Assembly: GCF_016808335.1 (NCBI RefSeq)
Contig: NC_053146.1
Coordinates: forward strand, 28,373,495 to 28,437,494
Direction of reading: 5' to 3'
Length of the DNA: 64,000 bases
From: Panicum virgatum
Lineage: Eukaryota; Streptophyta; Magnoliopsida; Poales; Poaceae
How positions within the stretch are numbered: position 1 is the first letter of the stretch; each line of letters opens with the position of its first letter. Of this stretch, positions 1-9,697 are shown piece by piece. Both the position numbers and the translations under genes were made by a program. Under the pieces are notes generated by a model, which saw only the letters and a list, made by a program, of their open reading frames with translations, did not search any database and was not told the origin of the DNA.

Positions 1-806
1 TGCACTGCATGGCTGATTGGTTGTCCCTTCTGCATGCGCGGCAGGGAGGCTTCTGCATGCGCGGCAGGGAGGAGACACTGGGGCATGCACTGCACTGCAT
101 GGCTGATTGGTTGTCCCTTCTGCATGCGCGGCAGGGAGGAGGCACTGGCCTCGCTGCAATTGTCCAAGGCGCGCCATGCTGGCCAGCTCTGCAGGAGGGG
201 CGCCGACTGGGGAACAGGGCGCAGGGAGGCCTGGGCGCTTGGCCTCCTGGTGCCTCGCGAGCAGGACATTGCCGCAGAGCAGGAGCACGTGGAGACTGGG
301 GGGCGCCGGTGATGCAGGGCGACGTGCAGGCACAAGGCAGAGGGTGCGATGCAAGAGGTCGCGATGACCTAGGGCCGGCGGCGCTGGTGTTTAGGGAAAA
401 AAAAAGTGGGGTGAGGATAGGGTTTAGGGAGTGCGGGGCGTGTTTAAAAAGGTGGAGGGGGAGAACTGGGCTGCAGTGTTGGGCCGAGTTGGGAGGTGGG
501 GCGAGCTGGGCTGAGTTGGGTTCTGGTGGACTGCCGGGTGGGTTTCTTCTTTCCTATTTCTCTCTTCTTTTGCAAACCTCACTCAAACTATTTGAATTCA
601 AATTTGACTTTGAATTCAAACCACACTCAATAAATTAAAAGTATGCACCAGCATGAATGCACAAGCATGTTGACCCTAAAATAATTTTTAATTACTTATG
701 CAATAAAATTAGATTAAATGCAAGCTAAGCAAATTAAATCCTTAGAAAATTAAATAAAGCCAATTAAATTTATTATTAAATCAGAAAATTAAATTAGGGT
801 GTTACA
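1..806 (-). repeat. TEK-1 3' LTR (partial, runs off the window)
   Basis: Same sequence as 5143-5948 at an exact offset of 5142. Ends GGGTGTTACA at 797-806, immediately followed by a polypurine tract on the minus strand. It includes part of the 90-bp tandem repeat block. Long open frames here are not credible genes: they lie in an LTR and repeat at the other copy. Confidence 0.85.
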
Positions 807-823
807 AATCCTACCCCCTTACA
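807..823 (-). other. TEK-1 polypurine tract
   Basis: Read on the minus strand this is a purine-rich stretch (AAGGGGGTAGGATT) directly abutting the TGTAACACCC start of the 3' LTR. This is the expected position of the plus-strand primer of a Ty3/gypsy element. Confidence 0.75.
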
Positions 824-899
824 GGAATCTCGTCCCGAGATTCTGGGCTGGCTAGCAAAGAGATCAGGATAGGTCTTCATCAACTTCTCTTCCTTCTTC
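824..899 (-). pseudogene. Chromodomain C-terminal tail (remnant of deleted pol)
   Basis: On the minus strand one frame reads a lysine- and glutamate-rich stretch followed by YPDLFASQPRISGRDS. This resembles the end of chromodomain integrases; the other Tekay-like copies here end with comparable YPDFL motifs. It follows the protease remnant almost directly, so the deletion removed everything between protease end and chromodomain tail, roughly 3 kb judged against the other copies in the window. Confidence 0.65.
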
Positions 900-1966
900 T
901 GACAAGTTTTCCGGAAAGACATCCGGGCATTCAGCTACGCGAATATCATCCGTGGGTCTAGCCTCCATCTGATGAAGAAAACCATAAGGGTCTGTAGCAC
1001 TGACTGTCACCTCTTGGCCATCAGATGCTGACAAGTGAACTGTCCGCTGAGCACAATCAATACGGACTCCCCATCTGGTAAGGGTCTCCATGCCCAAAAT
1101 CACATCTATCTCTGAGGAATCAATGACGATCAAACCAGTGCAGAATTCTGCCCTCCTTATAACAATTCTAACTCTGGAGCATATAGAGCATGTGTGTATC
1201 TGCCCCCAGGTGAGGTAACTACCATAGCTGTCCTCATACAAGAAACTGGTATACGATGCTGCTCGGCAAATGACTTGGAAATGAAAGAATGAGTAGCACC
1301 GGTATCGAAAAGCACCGTAGCTAGATAAGAGTTGACCATGAATGTACCAATAACCACGTTAGAAGCCTCGGCTGCTGACTCGGCCGTCACGTGGTTCACC
1401 TTCCCCTGTCGTGGCGCCCTGGGTTGAGCTGGGCGCCCCTGCTGTCCTGCCTGCCGTGGAGCCTGAGGTGCTGGACAACTTTTAGCATAATGACCTTTCT
1501 GCCCGCATTTGTAGCACATGCGGTGGCGGTGAATGGCGCTACTTCGTTGACCTCCCTGTGAACTTACCTTCACATCTTGCATTATTTCTGCTGCTTGCTC
1601 TTTGGACTCCTTGCGACCGCGTGGCTGGATCACATTCATAGTGATAGTCAACCCATCAACATAATCATAGAGTGCTTGGTTCCTGACCTGTGTATCTCTA
1701 GAGCACTCAGGATCATTTCTCTTCTGGATAGTCTGTAGCTCATCGACCGATGGGCCGTCGAGGAAAAGGGAATCCTCTATCAGCTGCTCTTGATGAGACC
1801 TCTTTCTCTTTGTACCGGAGAACAACCTCTGGTTCCTCCTAATTGTAGCTTCATCTTCAGTCGCACGAGCTTGACGACAAGGAACGCCATAGAATTGACA
1901 ACACGGGCAAGCTTTCTCACCATCACCCATTGCACTGACTCCAAGGTCTTTTTGTTCTGCCGACAT
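864..1966 (-). pseudogene. Gag C-terminus and protease fragment of TEK-1
   Basis: The first open frame (1966 to 1157) holds about 140 residues I do not recognise, including a cysteine cluster CPCCQFYGVPC near residue 21, then a zinc knuckle CYKCGQKGHYAKSC (about residues 150-163), then the aspartic protease motif [12 protein letters not shown]. After a small frameshift near 1160-1240 the protease continues in another frame with DVILGM, ending around DVFPENLSE, where the pol deletion starts. In intact relatives this reading frame would enter reverse transcriptase. The central gag domain is not visible, so the N-terminal part is either diverged, rearranged or foreign. Expression, if any, would come from the 5' LTR at 2778-5948. 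Zinc knuckle and protease assignment are secure; the N-terminal part is not. Confidence 0.75.
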
Positions 1967-2762
1967 CTGAGCTGGGTAAAGAGGAAAACACAGATTTGTA
2001 AGGTCAAGGAAAAGAGAAAAACTCCACTATTTAAGGTTCTATCTCATTTAGACAACATTGCGCAGACATCACTGCGGCTAACTCCAGATAAATGTCACAT
2101 AAATCCGGGAAAAAGGAACTAAAGCATAATTCTTCTGTTTCATCAGAGAGATTCTCAACTTCTCTTGTACTATGTGTAGGACGGGGTGTCACATCCCTAC
2201 CCTCTTACAGAAACCGACGTCCTCGTCGGTGGAGCTCTGGATATCACCTCCTCTTCACACTACACTTCTTTCTCAACAAGCAAGACAGGAGCCCAAGGCA
2301 GGATAAGGCAGAGGGGATAGAGTGGATGGTTTTACCCCCAACGGTCTAACTCGTTTTATTATTTAATTAACTTTACTTAATACTGATTTTCGTTAAACAA
2401 ATTTAACTACTAAACTATGCAATCAACCAAAAACCCAAATCAAACATGTAGCATAATAACAAGCAGACAATTTTCATGACTTAGCCGAGTTTAGCATACG
2501 ACTCGACTAACACAACGCGTCGCAGACGTGCTATCGTATTATTATGAAAGGGTCACCTAGCTAGTACTCATGGTGGTCGGATGACTGATTCAGGCCAAAA
2601 TCTACGAAAACTATTCTTCAGAGAGAAATCAAGGCAAGATGGGTGAAAAGTCATAGAAGTCAAGGGGTATAATAGTAAAATAGTTTCAGCAGACAAGGAT
2701 TGGAGAGAAGAAGTCCTAAAACTCGACCAGTTCTATCTAGGCTTCGTCCTACAGTCGATACG
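1967..2762 (-). other. TEK-1 leader between primer site and gag remnant
   Basis: No credible coding frame. Around 2183-2214 the sequence GGGGTGTCACATCCCTACCCTCTTACAG resembles the LTR-end/PPT junction seen at 797-830, suggesting that a fragment of a related element's LTR end is embedded here. The part near the primer site (2600-2762) is AT-rich and otherwise featureless. Confidence 0.5.
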
Positions 2763-2774
2763 GCTCTGATACCA
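2763..2774 (-). other. Primer binding site, tRNA-iMet type
   Basis: The minus strand reads TGGTATCAGAGC, the sequence complementary to the 3' end of plant initiator methionine tRNA, three bases inside the 5' LTR. This fixes the element's orientation and is typical of Tekay/Del chromoviruses. Confidence 0.9.
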
Positions 2775-2777
2775 CTC

Positions 2778-5700
2778 TGTAACACCCGGTTTATAAAAGG
2801 ACATAAACCGAGCAATCATATACGTGCCAGGATCAAGTCACACGTATTTACAACAGAATGAACAGTATATCATAGCACATATCACGTAAAAAGACATAAT
2901 AAAGCGAATACGAATGTTATTTATTACAATAATGACAAAATGTCTAATACAGCGGAAGCGAAGTACAAAAATACGATAAAGCTCTCCGAAGCTGAAGCAG
3001 GGCGCCACAGGGACGTCGACTGGGAGACGAAGCACCTAGAAGTCCTCGTAATCCTGGTAGCGCTGGACGAACTCCCTCGTGTCGGCAGGAACTGAGCAGC
3101 AGTAGCGTAGCCAAGAGGAAAAAGTAGAGAAGAGGCAAGAGTGAGTACACAACTTGTACTCAACAAGTATAACACAAACTATGAGGCTCTAGGCTGGCTG
3201 ACTCAACTGCATAAGCTTTTAAGTGTTGGCAAGATTTTATTAAAGCTATTTACTACGAGTTGATGAGTTACGATTAACCCAGTTACATAGTAATTAGTCA
3301 AGTTTAATCATGTAACTACTGAGAAACCAAACCAAAACCAAGCCACCAAGGTAACCCCGAGAAGCACCTCCCTCGTCGGAAGGAGATAACTTCACTAATC
3401 AAAAGGAGGATCTGGGCCGCTCATAACCGTGAGCACGGCTAGTATACCAGTTTTACACTCTGCAGAGGTTGCACATCTTTACCCACAAGTCGTGAGCTAC
3501 GCCAGTTGTTCATCACACTTCCTTAGGTGAGATGACTAGCGACTCACTACGAGGCCTTTAAAAAGAATCTCGTTGGTAAGGCGTAACCGCGAGAGTTAGG
3601 TCGGCGACGATGGGGCCCACCTCCGGGGGTACAAGCACAGGAGCGCAATCCAAGCACAGACCAAGCCGGAGGAGCAGGGACCATTGAAGCTTACTACTCT
3701 TGCCCCGCAGGTAAGTTACTCCAAACCAAAAAGATCTAATTATTACGCCAAGTCTATCCCATTCTAGCCTTGTGGTAGCGCTGTTGTCCCAGGTTGTCGC
3801 TCTATGAACCGGTCCTTATGGAGAGTGGCCAACCAAGCACTAAGCACCGTGCTGGCCCCCTAAACCATGTTTCTAAAAAAACATCTTTTAACGAGAAGTG
3901 AGCCACTCAAGTCACACAGAGTGCCACTCTCAGAATTAAATTCAAGTAAACCATTAATCAAATTAATTAAAAAGGACCAAAGTGTGTTATAGCGCAGCAA
4001 CCTAGCACAACTAACCAAAATGCAGCCCAAAGGTATATATAAAGGATATAAAGTGGCTAGGAAAGTCCTTATAGGCATACAGTATTAAAATGCAGTATGA
4101 AAATGTATTTAAAGGTGATAGGTTGTTCATGTTATACTTGCCTTCCTCGTACTGCTCTGGCTGCTGCTCAAACTGGTCAGAAGGCGGCTGCTCCGGGTAC
4201 TGGTACTGTTGCTTCTCTGGTAGTTCAACGTCTACTCACGATCGCAACGCCAAAACAAGTCCGCATATACACATACATACAAACAAGAGCAAAAACTAAG
4301 AACAAGCATCAAACACATGAAAGCTATAAAGGAACGCACTAAAGGATGAGGCTCGAGGCTAAGATCACAAGAGCACAAGAAACATTAAATTCAAACTTAA
4401 AATGAGGAAGATAGGCTTAGGTAAATCTCATCGGACAAGGAGAATGTTTTAGATATGGCACTTGAGATGATGATACAAGGATAAATCATTAGAAAGATAT
4501 GTATACACAAGAGAGTAGTATATCACTTTAATAATTTAACTTAATATTGCAGTGCAATGGCATAGTAATAATTTGGTAATTAAATACTATACCATGAAAG
4601 CAATATGAAGCTAATTATTAATATGATATCAATCTGTAGTGTCCACATAAAACTTAACAATGAAATGATATTAAAAAAATAATATCACAAGATGTTTGGG
4701 AGAAATTCAGTGCTATGAATCCAGGACTGATGGGCTAACGCGGAAGTTGAATAAAAAGAAAGCAATTTGATTAAATAAATGATTGTGCATGAATGAATCC
4801 AATATTGATGGAGAAGTACTTGACGTGAATAATTCTGGCCAGCTGGTTAGATTCACATGACACTGTAAATAGTATTCATGAATTGATCATAGAGTAGGAT
4901 CAGACTGTGTAAGAGAATTGATTAGGATTTATGCACAGGTTTTGCAGAGATCAAGGAGATTATCGGTAAAAAGGACAGGACACAAGAATTAACTGAAATA
5001 AAACAAAATACCTTAGGGTCTTACTGCAAGGAGCATCTTTCTCCAGGGAACACACACTGCACGGCTGGTCACCTGTCCCTTCCGCATGCGCGGCAGGGAG
5101 GCTTCTGCATGCGCGGCAGGGAGGAGACACTGGGGCATGCACTGCACTGCATGGCTGATTGGTTGTCCCTTCTGCATGCGCGGCAGGGAGGCTTCTGCAT
5201 GCGCGGCAGGGAGGAGACACTGGGGCATGCACTGCACTGCATGGCTGATTGGTTGTCCCTTCTGCATGCGCGGCAGGGAGGAGGCACTGGCCTCGCTGCA
5301 ATTGTCCAAGGCGCGCCATGCTGGCCAGCTCTGCAGGAGGGGCGCCGACTGGGGAACAGGGCGCAGGGAGGCCTGGGCGCTTGGCCTCCTGGTGCCTCGC
5401 GAGCAGGACATTGCCGCAGAGCAGGAGCACGTGGAGACTGGGGGGCGCCGGTGATGCAGGGCGACGTGCAGGCACAAGGCAGAGGGTGCGATGCAAGAGG
5501 TCGCGATGACCTAGGGCCGGCGGCGCTGGTGTTTAGGGAAAAAAAAAGTGGGGTGAGGATAGGGTTTAGGGAGTGCGGGGCGTGTTTAAAAAGGTGGAGG
5601 GGGAGAACTGGGCTGCAGTGTTGGGCCGAGTTGGGAGGTGGGGCGAGCTGGGCTGAGTTGGGTTCTGGTGGACTGCCGGGTGGGTTTCTTCTTTCCTATT

Positions 5701-5948
5701 TCTCTCTTCTTTTGCAAACCTCACTCAAACTATTTGAATTCAAATTTGACTTTGAATTCAAACCACACTCAATAAATTAAAAGTATGCACCAGCATGAAT
5801 GCACAAGCATGTTGACCCTAAAATAATTTTTAATTACTTATGCAATAAAATTAGATTAAATGCAAGCTAAGCAAATTAAATCCTTAGAAAATTAAATAAA
5901 GCCAATTAAATTTATTATTAAATCAGAAAATTAAATTAGGGTGTTACA
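2778..5948 (-). repeat. TEK-1 5' LTR (3171 bp)
   Basis: Bounded by TGTAACACCC at 2778 and GGGTGTTACA at 5939-5948, which form the terminal inverted repeat. The low-coordinate half is shared, with divergence, with the solo LTR at 25045-28451. The GC-rich block at about 5040-5700 is not obviously shared with it. Open frames of 60-220 codons occur but they overlap on both strands and show no domain. The flank after 5948 is Athila-like 3' UTR. Confidence 0.85.
5084..5282. repeat. 90-bp tandem repeat inside the TEK-1 LTR
   Basis: The motif GCATGCGCGGCAGGGAGG recurs at 5084, 5174 and 5264, a 90-bp period. Each unit contains a second partial copy of the motif about 23 bp further on. The same block starts the window at about position 32. 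It encodes nothing I trust; repeats of this kind in long grass LTRs are common. Confidence 0.85.
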
Positions 5949-5956
5949 CTGCTCTC

Positions 5957-6120
5957 CAAAGCAACCTGGGCTTTGCAAAAAACAAAAATAAAAGATGTCT
6001 ACCGAAAGAAGGTAGACCACATGCTCATGCAGTATGTCAAAAAAAAGAGAAAGAGAAAAGAGAAAAGATGCATACCCAAAGAAGGTATGCCACATGCTTG
6101 CAAAGGCATGTCAAAAAAAA
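5957..6120 (+). other. Array of hairpins each followed by an A-run
   Basis: Five perfect or near-perfect stems: 5957-5962/5970-5975; 5997-6003/6011-6017; 6019-6024/6032-6037; 6070-6076/6084-6090; 6092-6097/6106-6111. Loops are 7-8 bases. Hairpins one, three and five are each followed by C and six to nine A. The two large units are 73 bp apart. The first stem differs between units (GTCTACC/GGTAGAC against GCATACC/GGTATGC) but stays paired. This suggests selection on RNA structure; the role is unknown. Confidence 0.7.
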
Positions 6121-6639
6121 TGTTGATAGTTCACGGTTGAAAATAACAAAGGGAGAAAGAGTCAGGCAAAAGGAGTTCATCCATGAATCACCAAAAATAG
6201 TCCACACACTTGCACATCTTGATCAGGTTGTATGACTCGTTTCTGCTCGGATCTTGTTTTTGACTCAGTAATACAAGCAAGGCAAACATGCCTCTCCACT
6301 CCTACCCTGAGCCCCACATAAGCCTGAGTAAATGGTAGGATAAGGATGGCAGCATCTTTGCCTTGGTGAGGATATAAAACAAAAAGAGTGATCTAGAGGG
6401 TAATTTGAGGAGCAAGGCTATCTCTTTGTTTTAAAATAAAACATCCGGGTGCTAAGCAGGAAGAGTCAGGAGCCTGAATTCTGAGTCGTTCCTTTGTTCA
6501 ATCACCCAAGACTGCATGGTAGCTAGGCAAAAATTCACAAGGGTGAGAAGAAACTTGGAATAACTTGTATGTAGGTTGAATTCAAGGAGTAGCATCCACC
6601 TTGGTCCTCCAAACTTTACTCGAGGACGAGCAAAGGACT

Positions 6640-6653
6640 AAGTGTGGGGGTGT
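6640..6653 (+). other. ATH-A polypurine tract
   Basis: AAGTGTGGGGGTGT immediately before LTR start TGTTGACGG at 6654. G-rich tracts in this position prime plus-strand synthesis in Athila-like elements. Confidence 0.7.
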
Positions 6654-7896
6654 TGTTGACGGTCCTTAAGTGTCGTTTTCGACCATCAACTCTTGCAGTT
6701 TTTACCAGAAATAATCACCAAACATAGATATAGGGCTTACAACTAACCATTTTCACGAGTTTTGGTGAATTGTCATCTGCAGGCACCCACATCTGTAAAA
6801 GAGGGAAAATACAAGTGAACACGAGGAAAAATGCACAAAAGATCCACACTGAAACGTGTCACTTACAAGGAGGGCCCACATGTCAGAGCAAACGGGGGAA
6901 CCAAGCAAATGCACCACGGGATCTTGACATGGGCCCACAGATCAGACTCCCCGAGGAAGATAAGGACGAGAGGCGACCAGGTGGGGCCGGCCGACCCCCT
7001 GGGTCAGCTGAACCTGGTCGGCCACCCGTCCAGGTGCACTTCGATGTGGCGTGCCCCCTACTCCTCCTGATCACCTTCCATATATGCTTTTGGCGGGAAC
7101 CGACCCTGAAGAGTATAAAAGGGGGCTCCCTCCACCTCTCACAACACACAGCATTTCATATGTGAAGGAAAAGTGTAGAGAGGCTCCACCTCTTTATATC
7201 ATTAGCCTAGGGAGTGTGTGAGGAAGGAGTGCGGAGAAGAGCCGGACTTGTCGGCATCTCTTCGGCTTTGTACCTCTACGAATACGGTACATTTGGAGTA
7301 CATATCCAGGTTTTTCTAATTGGTGAGTTCTACTTAAGTTATTCTTTTGTTCTCATTCGTTCGCGGGTTCATCGTCCGTTCTCGTAGCGGATACTCTAGA
7401 AGAGGGCCCCTGATAAAGACGGGATAACCCTGCGCAACTCTAGAGTAGTAGTCGAAGGCATAGGCGTGGTGTCTGGGCCTTAGATTACCTTTGTTTGTCT
7501 CGCCCTCAGCTAGTATTGTGGGGTAGACGGCTGGTGGTTACAGCCCTGTCCATGCGCTACGGAGACAGTATGCGTGGTTAGTGCACTCCCCCCCCCCCGC
7601 CTGGGTACGACATAGAGCGATACCGGATATTCCTTGGCAGACCAGGGTCAAACCGGTGCCTGAAGTGAGCGAGTGGAAACATTAGTGTATCTTCGCTTGA
7701 ACCTATCCATAGATCAGAATCACACTACCCTAAGGTCACTTTATCTCTTATCTTCTTCGGGGTAATCTAGATAGAAGACAGTTACACACCCGTTCCTCGT
7801 GGAAAATACGATACCCTGAATACTCCCGGGTGAAGTGCTACAACGGTATTTCCGTGCGCTTGCAAACTTCTCTGTAAGAGTTAAGAAATACCAACG
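6654..7896 (+). repeat. ATH-A 3' LTR (about 1243 bp)
   Basis: Starts TGTTGACGG and ends CCAACG where relatives end CCAACA. Very similar, visibly above 90 percent, to the LTR at 18328-19569. It begins with an imperfect inverted repeat (GTTGACGGTC...GACCATCAAC), has a palindromic GGCCGGCC-type cluster near 6985, a TATA box at 7114, a C-run near 7588 and the conserved 'ggtggtnacagccctgtcc' block at about 7530. A PPT precedes it, so it is a 3' LTR. Confidence 0.85.
7114..7121 (+). promoter_or_regulatory. LTR TATA box (ATH-A)
   Basis: TATAAAAG followed by GGGGCTCCC. The matching LTR at 18328 has the same box at the same relative position. Confidence 0.7.
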
Positions 7897-8037
7897 GCTA
7901 ACTTATTCAGAATAAAGGTAAGAACACTCAGTTGTGCCTTGGGCATTAGTTAGGAATGCGACATTGTAGCAACTCCTAATCAACTACCTAAGTCTAAAAC
8001 TTTGCTTAGGACGAGCAAAGGGCTAGCTTGGGGGAGT
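7897..8037 (+). other. 3' end and polypurine tract of an upstream ATH-B copy
   Basis: About 140 bp ending in CTTAGGACGAGCAAAGGGC and the purine tract AAAGGGCTAGCTTGGGGGAGT (8017-8037), directly before the LTR at 8038. It is the 3' terminal region of an Athila-like element and the target into which ATH-A inserted. Confidence 0.65.
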
Positions 8038-8500
8038 TGTTGACGGTGCTTAAGTGCCATTTTCACCCGTCAACTATACTCAATAATAAAGGAAAACCAC
8101 ATGCCTTACTCACATATTTGTATCACTAACTTCGCTCCACAGTTGTTTTTGAGTTTTGTACATTTCAGATGAGCAGGAGCGGAATAAGACGAAAACATGC
8201 AGCAGACGCCATACAACTACGCAGAATATCGCATCTGGCGTCACACCCTTACAATAAGAGCCCACATGTCAGAGGAAATGGGGCCTCCACGCAAGATGCA
8301 CTAGAGGATAAGGATAAGATCCAACGAATCAACCACTCAGCAAAGGATCAGGCCAAGGGGCTGCCAGGTGGGGTCGGCCGACCCCCTAGGTCGGCCGAAC
8401 CTAGCCTGGTTCCCATCTAGGTGCACTTCATGGAGGAGTAGCTACCAAGGCACCTGATCACCTTCCATATGTGCGTTGGTGGGAAACCGACCTCTAGAGC

Positions 8501-8509
8501 TATAAATAG
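8501..8509 (+). promoter_or_regulatory. LTR TATA box (ATH-B)
   Basis: TATAAATAG followed by GGCC, about 100 bp downstream of the palindrome cluster; same arrangement as in ATH-A and ATH-C. Confidence 0.7.
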
Positions 8510-8528
8510 GGCCTCTCTCCACCCCCTC

Positions 8529-8530
<2 letters not shown>

Positions 8531-8562
<32 letters not shown>
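8531..8562. repeat. CA dinucleotide microsatellite
   Basis: About sixteen CA units just downstream of the LTR TATA box, inside the expected transcript leader. Confidence 0.9.
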
Positions 8563-8565
<3 letters not shown>

Positions 8566-8997
8566 CATTCCATTCTCTCCAAGAAGGATATCCTCTCTTG
8601 CTCTCTTAGCTAGGTAGTGGAGCTAGGCTAGTTCTCTTTAGCGAGCAAGTCGTCCTAGGGGTCGTTGAGCAATCCTCGGCTCCTGGTATGGCTTTGTATC
8701 CGACTTGTCAGACTTCTATTCATAATATAGAGTTATGCCATGGTTGCTTTACTATCTTGATAGTTTATCAATCCATGCTTAGATCGTTCATAAGTTATGC
8801 TACGGTCTTGGTTAGGCCAGATGATCCGGGTACGGATAGAGGTTCGTTGTGTTTTCGGGCTTGCTCTAGCGTTTTACTTGTCCATCCGAAGGGTGGGAGA
8901 CCTGGGGGCACTAGAGTAGTGACTTCATACACGAGCGTGGTGCTCGGGTATGCGGGATCCTTCGAATATGACCGTGCTCCACGGTGTTTCTGGGGTA

Positions 8998-9026
8998 GAC
9001 GGTAGGTGGTGACAGCCCTATCCGTC
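8998..9026 (+). other. Conserved LTR hairpin (ATH-B copy)
   Basis: GACGG-TAGG pairs with CCTA-t-CCGTC around the loop TGGTGACAGC. ATH-D has the same structure at 19197-19225 with CAGG/CCTG, a compensatory change. It lies downstream of the TATA box, so it would be in the transcript. Confidence 0.6.
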
Positions 9027-9593
9027 CGGCGTAACAGCGGTGTTGCAATTAGCGTACTCCCCGACGTTCGGGTTCGGTGTAGGAGTTCATGCAAAGAGGT
9101 AACGGGACTGGATGTACTCCTGTGCGGGACCTTCTCCCGCTATCCTATTTTTCTAGCACCTGCAGTCCTAACCATGATCTAACATGACCCCAGCTTTGGA
9201 TAGAAGCACTAGGACACCTAACCTAGCCTAAGCTCCAGCTGACTTGACGTAGGATAGAGTAGTTCTTTATTTTATAGTTTCTGCCCTTTATTCCTTCCTC
9301 TTGGAGTGTGGATGTGTGATGTGTCACATTACCCTTGCTTATTCTTTATCTGTACTTACCCCTGTTAGAGTATTGCCTATTGCTTGGGACACAATGTCAT
9401 GGTTAATGTTGAGTACAATACCTTTGCCGCTGCCGTCCTTTGGGACACAAATAAATGACGATAACCTTACTCTCCGGGTGAAATGCTACAACGGTATATC
9501 CGTGCGCTTGCAGATCCATCTGTAATCGTATTGATTATACCACGAGAGTGGCACCCCTTGGGTGCAGTTGCTAGGATGGGTTCGGCGCCCTCA

Positions 9594-9690
9594 TTTCTAG
9601 TGATTGCACTAAGGACTGCCAACAGGCATTTCTGGCGCTGTTGCTAAGGATTAACCATTCCTAGTGATTGCGCTAAGAAATGTCAACAGT
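9594..9690 (+). repeat. Duplicated LTR end and primer binding site (9633-9650)
   Basis: The LTR-end motif 'ctagtgattgc(a/g)ctaagga/aa(c)tg(c/t)caaca' occurs twice, ending at 9624 and near 9688, with a primer-site-like TGGCGCTGTTGCTAAGGA at 9633-9650 between them. Relatives have TGGCGCCGTTGCCGGGGA. The site has drifted, and the second LTR-end copy suggests a local duplication or recombination scar. Confidence 0.6.
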
Positions 9691-9697
9691 GTACGGC

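Larger units (their letters stand above)
1..5948 (-). mobile_element. TEK-1: internally deleted Tekay-like chromovirus
   Basis: A Ty3/gypsy element on the minus strand. The part of its 3' LTR inside the window is 1-806, the internal region is only about 1.97 kb (807-2777), and the complete 5' LTR is 2778-5948. LTR ends are TGTAACACCC and GGGTGTTACA, and a tRNA-iMet-type primer site lies three bases from the 5' LTR. Positions 1-806 align with 5143-5948 without gaps and I saw no mismatch, so the insertion looks very young. The interior keeps a gag tail, protease and the last codons of a chromodomain; reverse transcriptase, RNase H and integrase are absent. It is inserted in the 3' region of an Athila-like element. 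The left end and left target-site duplication lie outside the window. Confidence 0.85.
5949..6653 (+). other. ATH-A internal 3' end (3' UTR of an Athila-like element)
   Basis: Non-coding tail of an element whose body lies left of the window and is interrupted by TEK-1 at 5948. It ends with CGAGGACGAGCAAAGGACTAA and a G-rich tract right before LTR start TGTTGACGG. The same 'ggacgagcaaaggnctag' motif stands before the LTR at 8038, supporting a conserved pre-PPT region. The first 170 bases contain a regular hairpin array (separate entry); the rest shows no coding frame. Confidence 0.75.
8038..9624 (+). repeat. ATH-B LTR (1587 bp) flanked by PPT and PBS
   Basis: Starts TGTTGACGGTGC and ends GCCAACA. 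It contains the terminal inverted repeat GTTGACGGTG...CACCCGTCAAC, a GGCCGACC-type palindrome cluster at 8375-8398, TATA box at 8501, a CA microsatellite at 8531 and the covarying hairpin at 8998-9026. A PPT lies on its left and a primer-site-like sequence on its right, so the same LTR serves as 3' end of one copy and 5' end of the next. Confidence 0.8.

Noticed and set aside
9..638. Long open frames in the GC-rich TEK-1 LTR (also 5109-5780)
   Set aside because: They lie in an LTR, contain the 90-bp tandem repeat, overlap frames on both strands and show no domain.
5084..5282. CRISPR-like array (regular repeats)
   Set aside because: Units are contiguous 90-bp tandem repeats without unique spacers, in a plant retroelement LTR.
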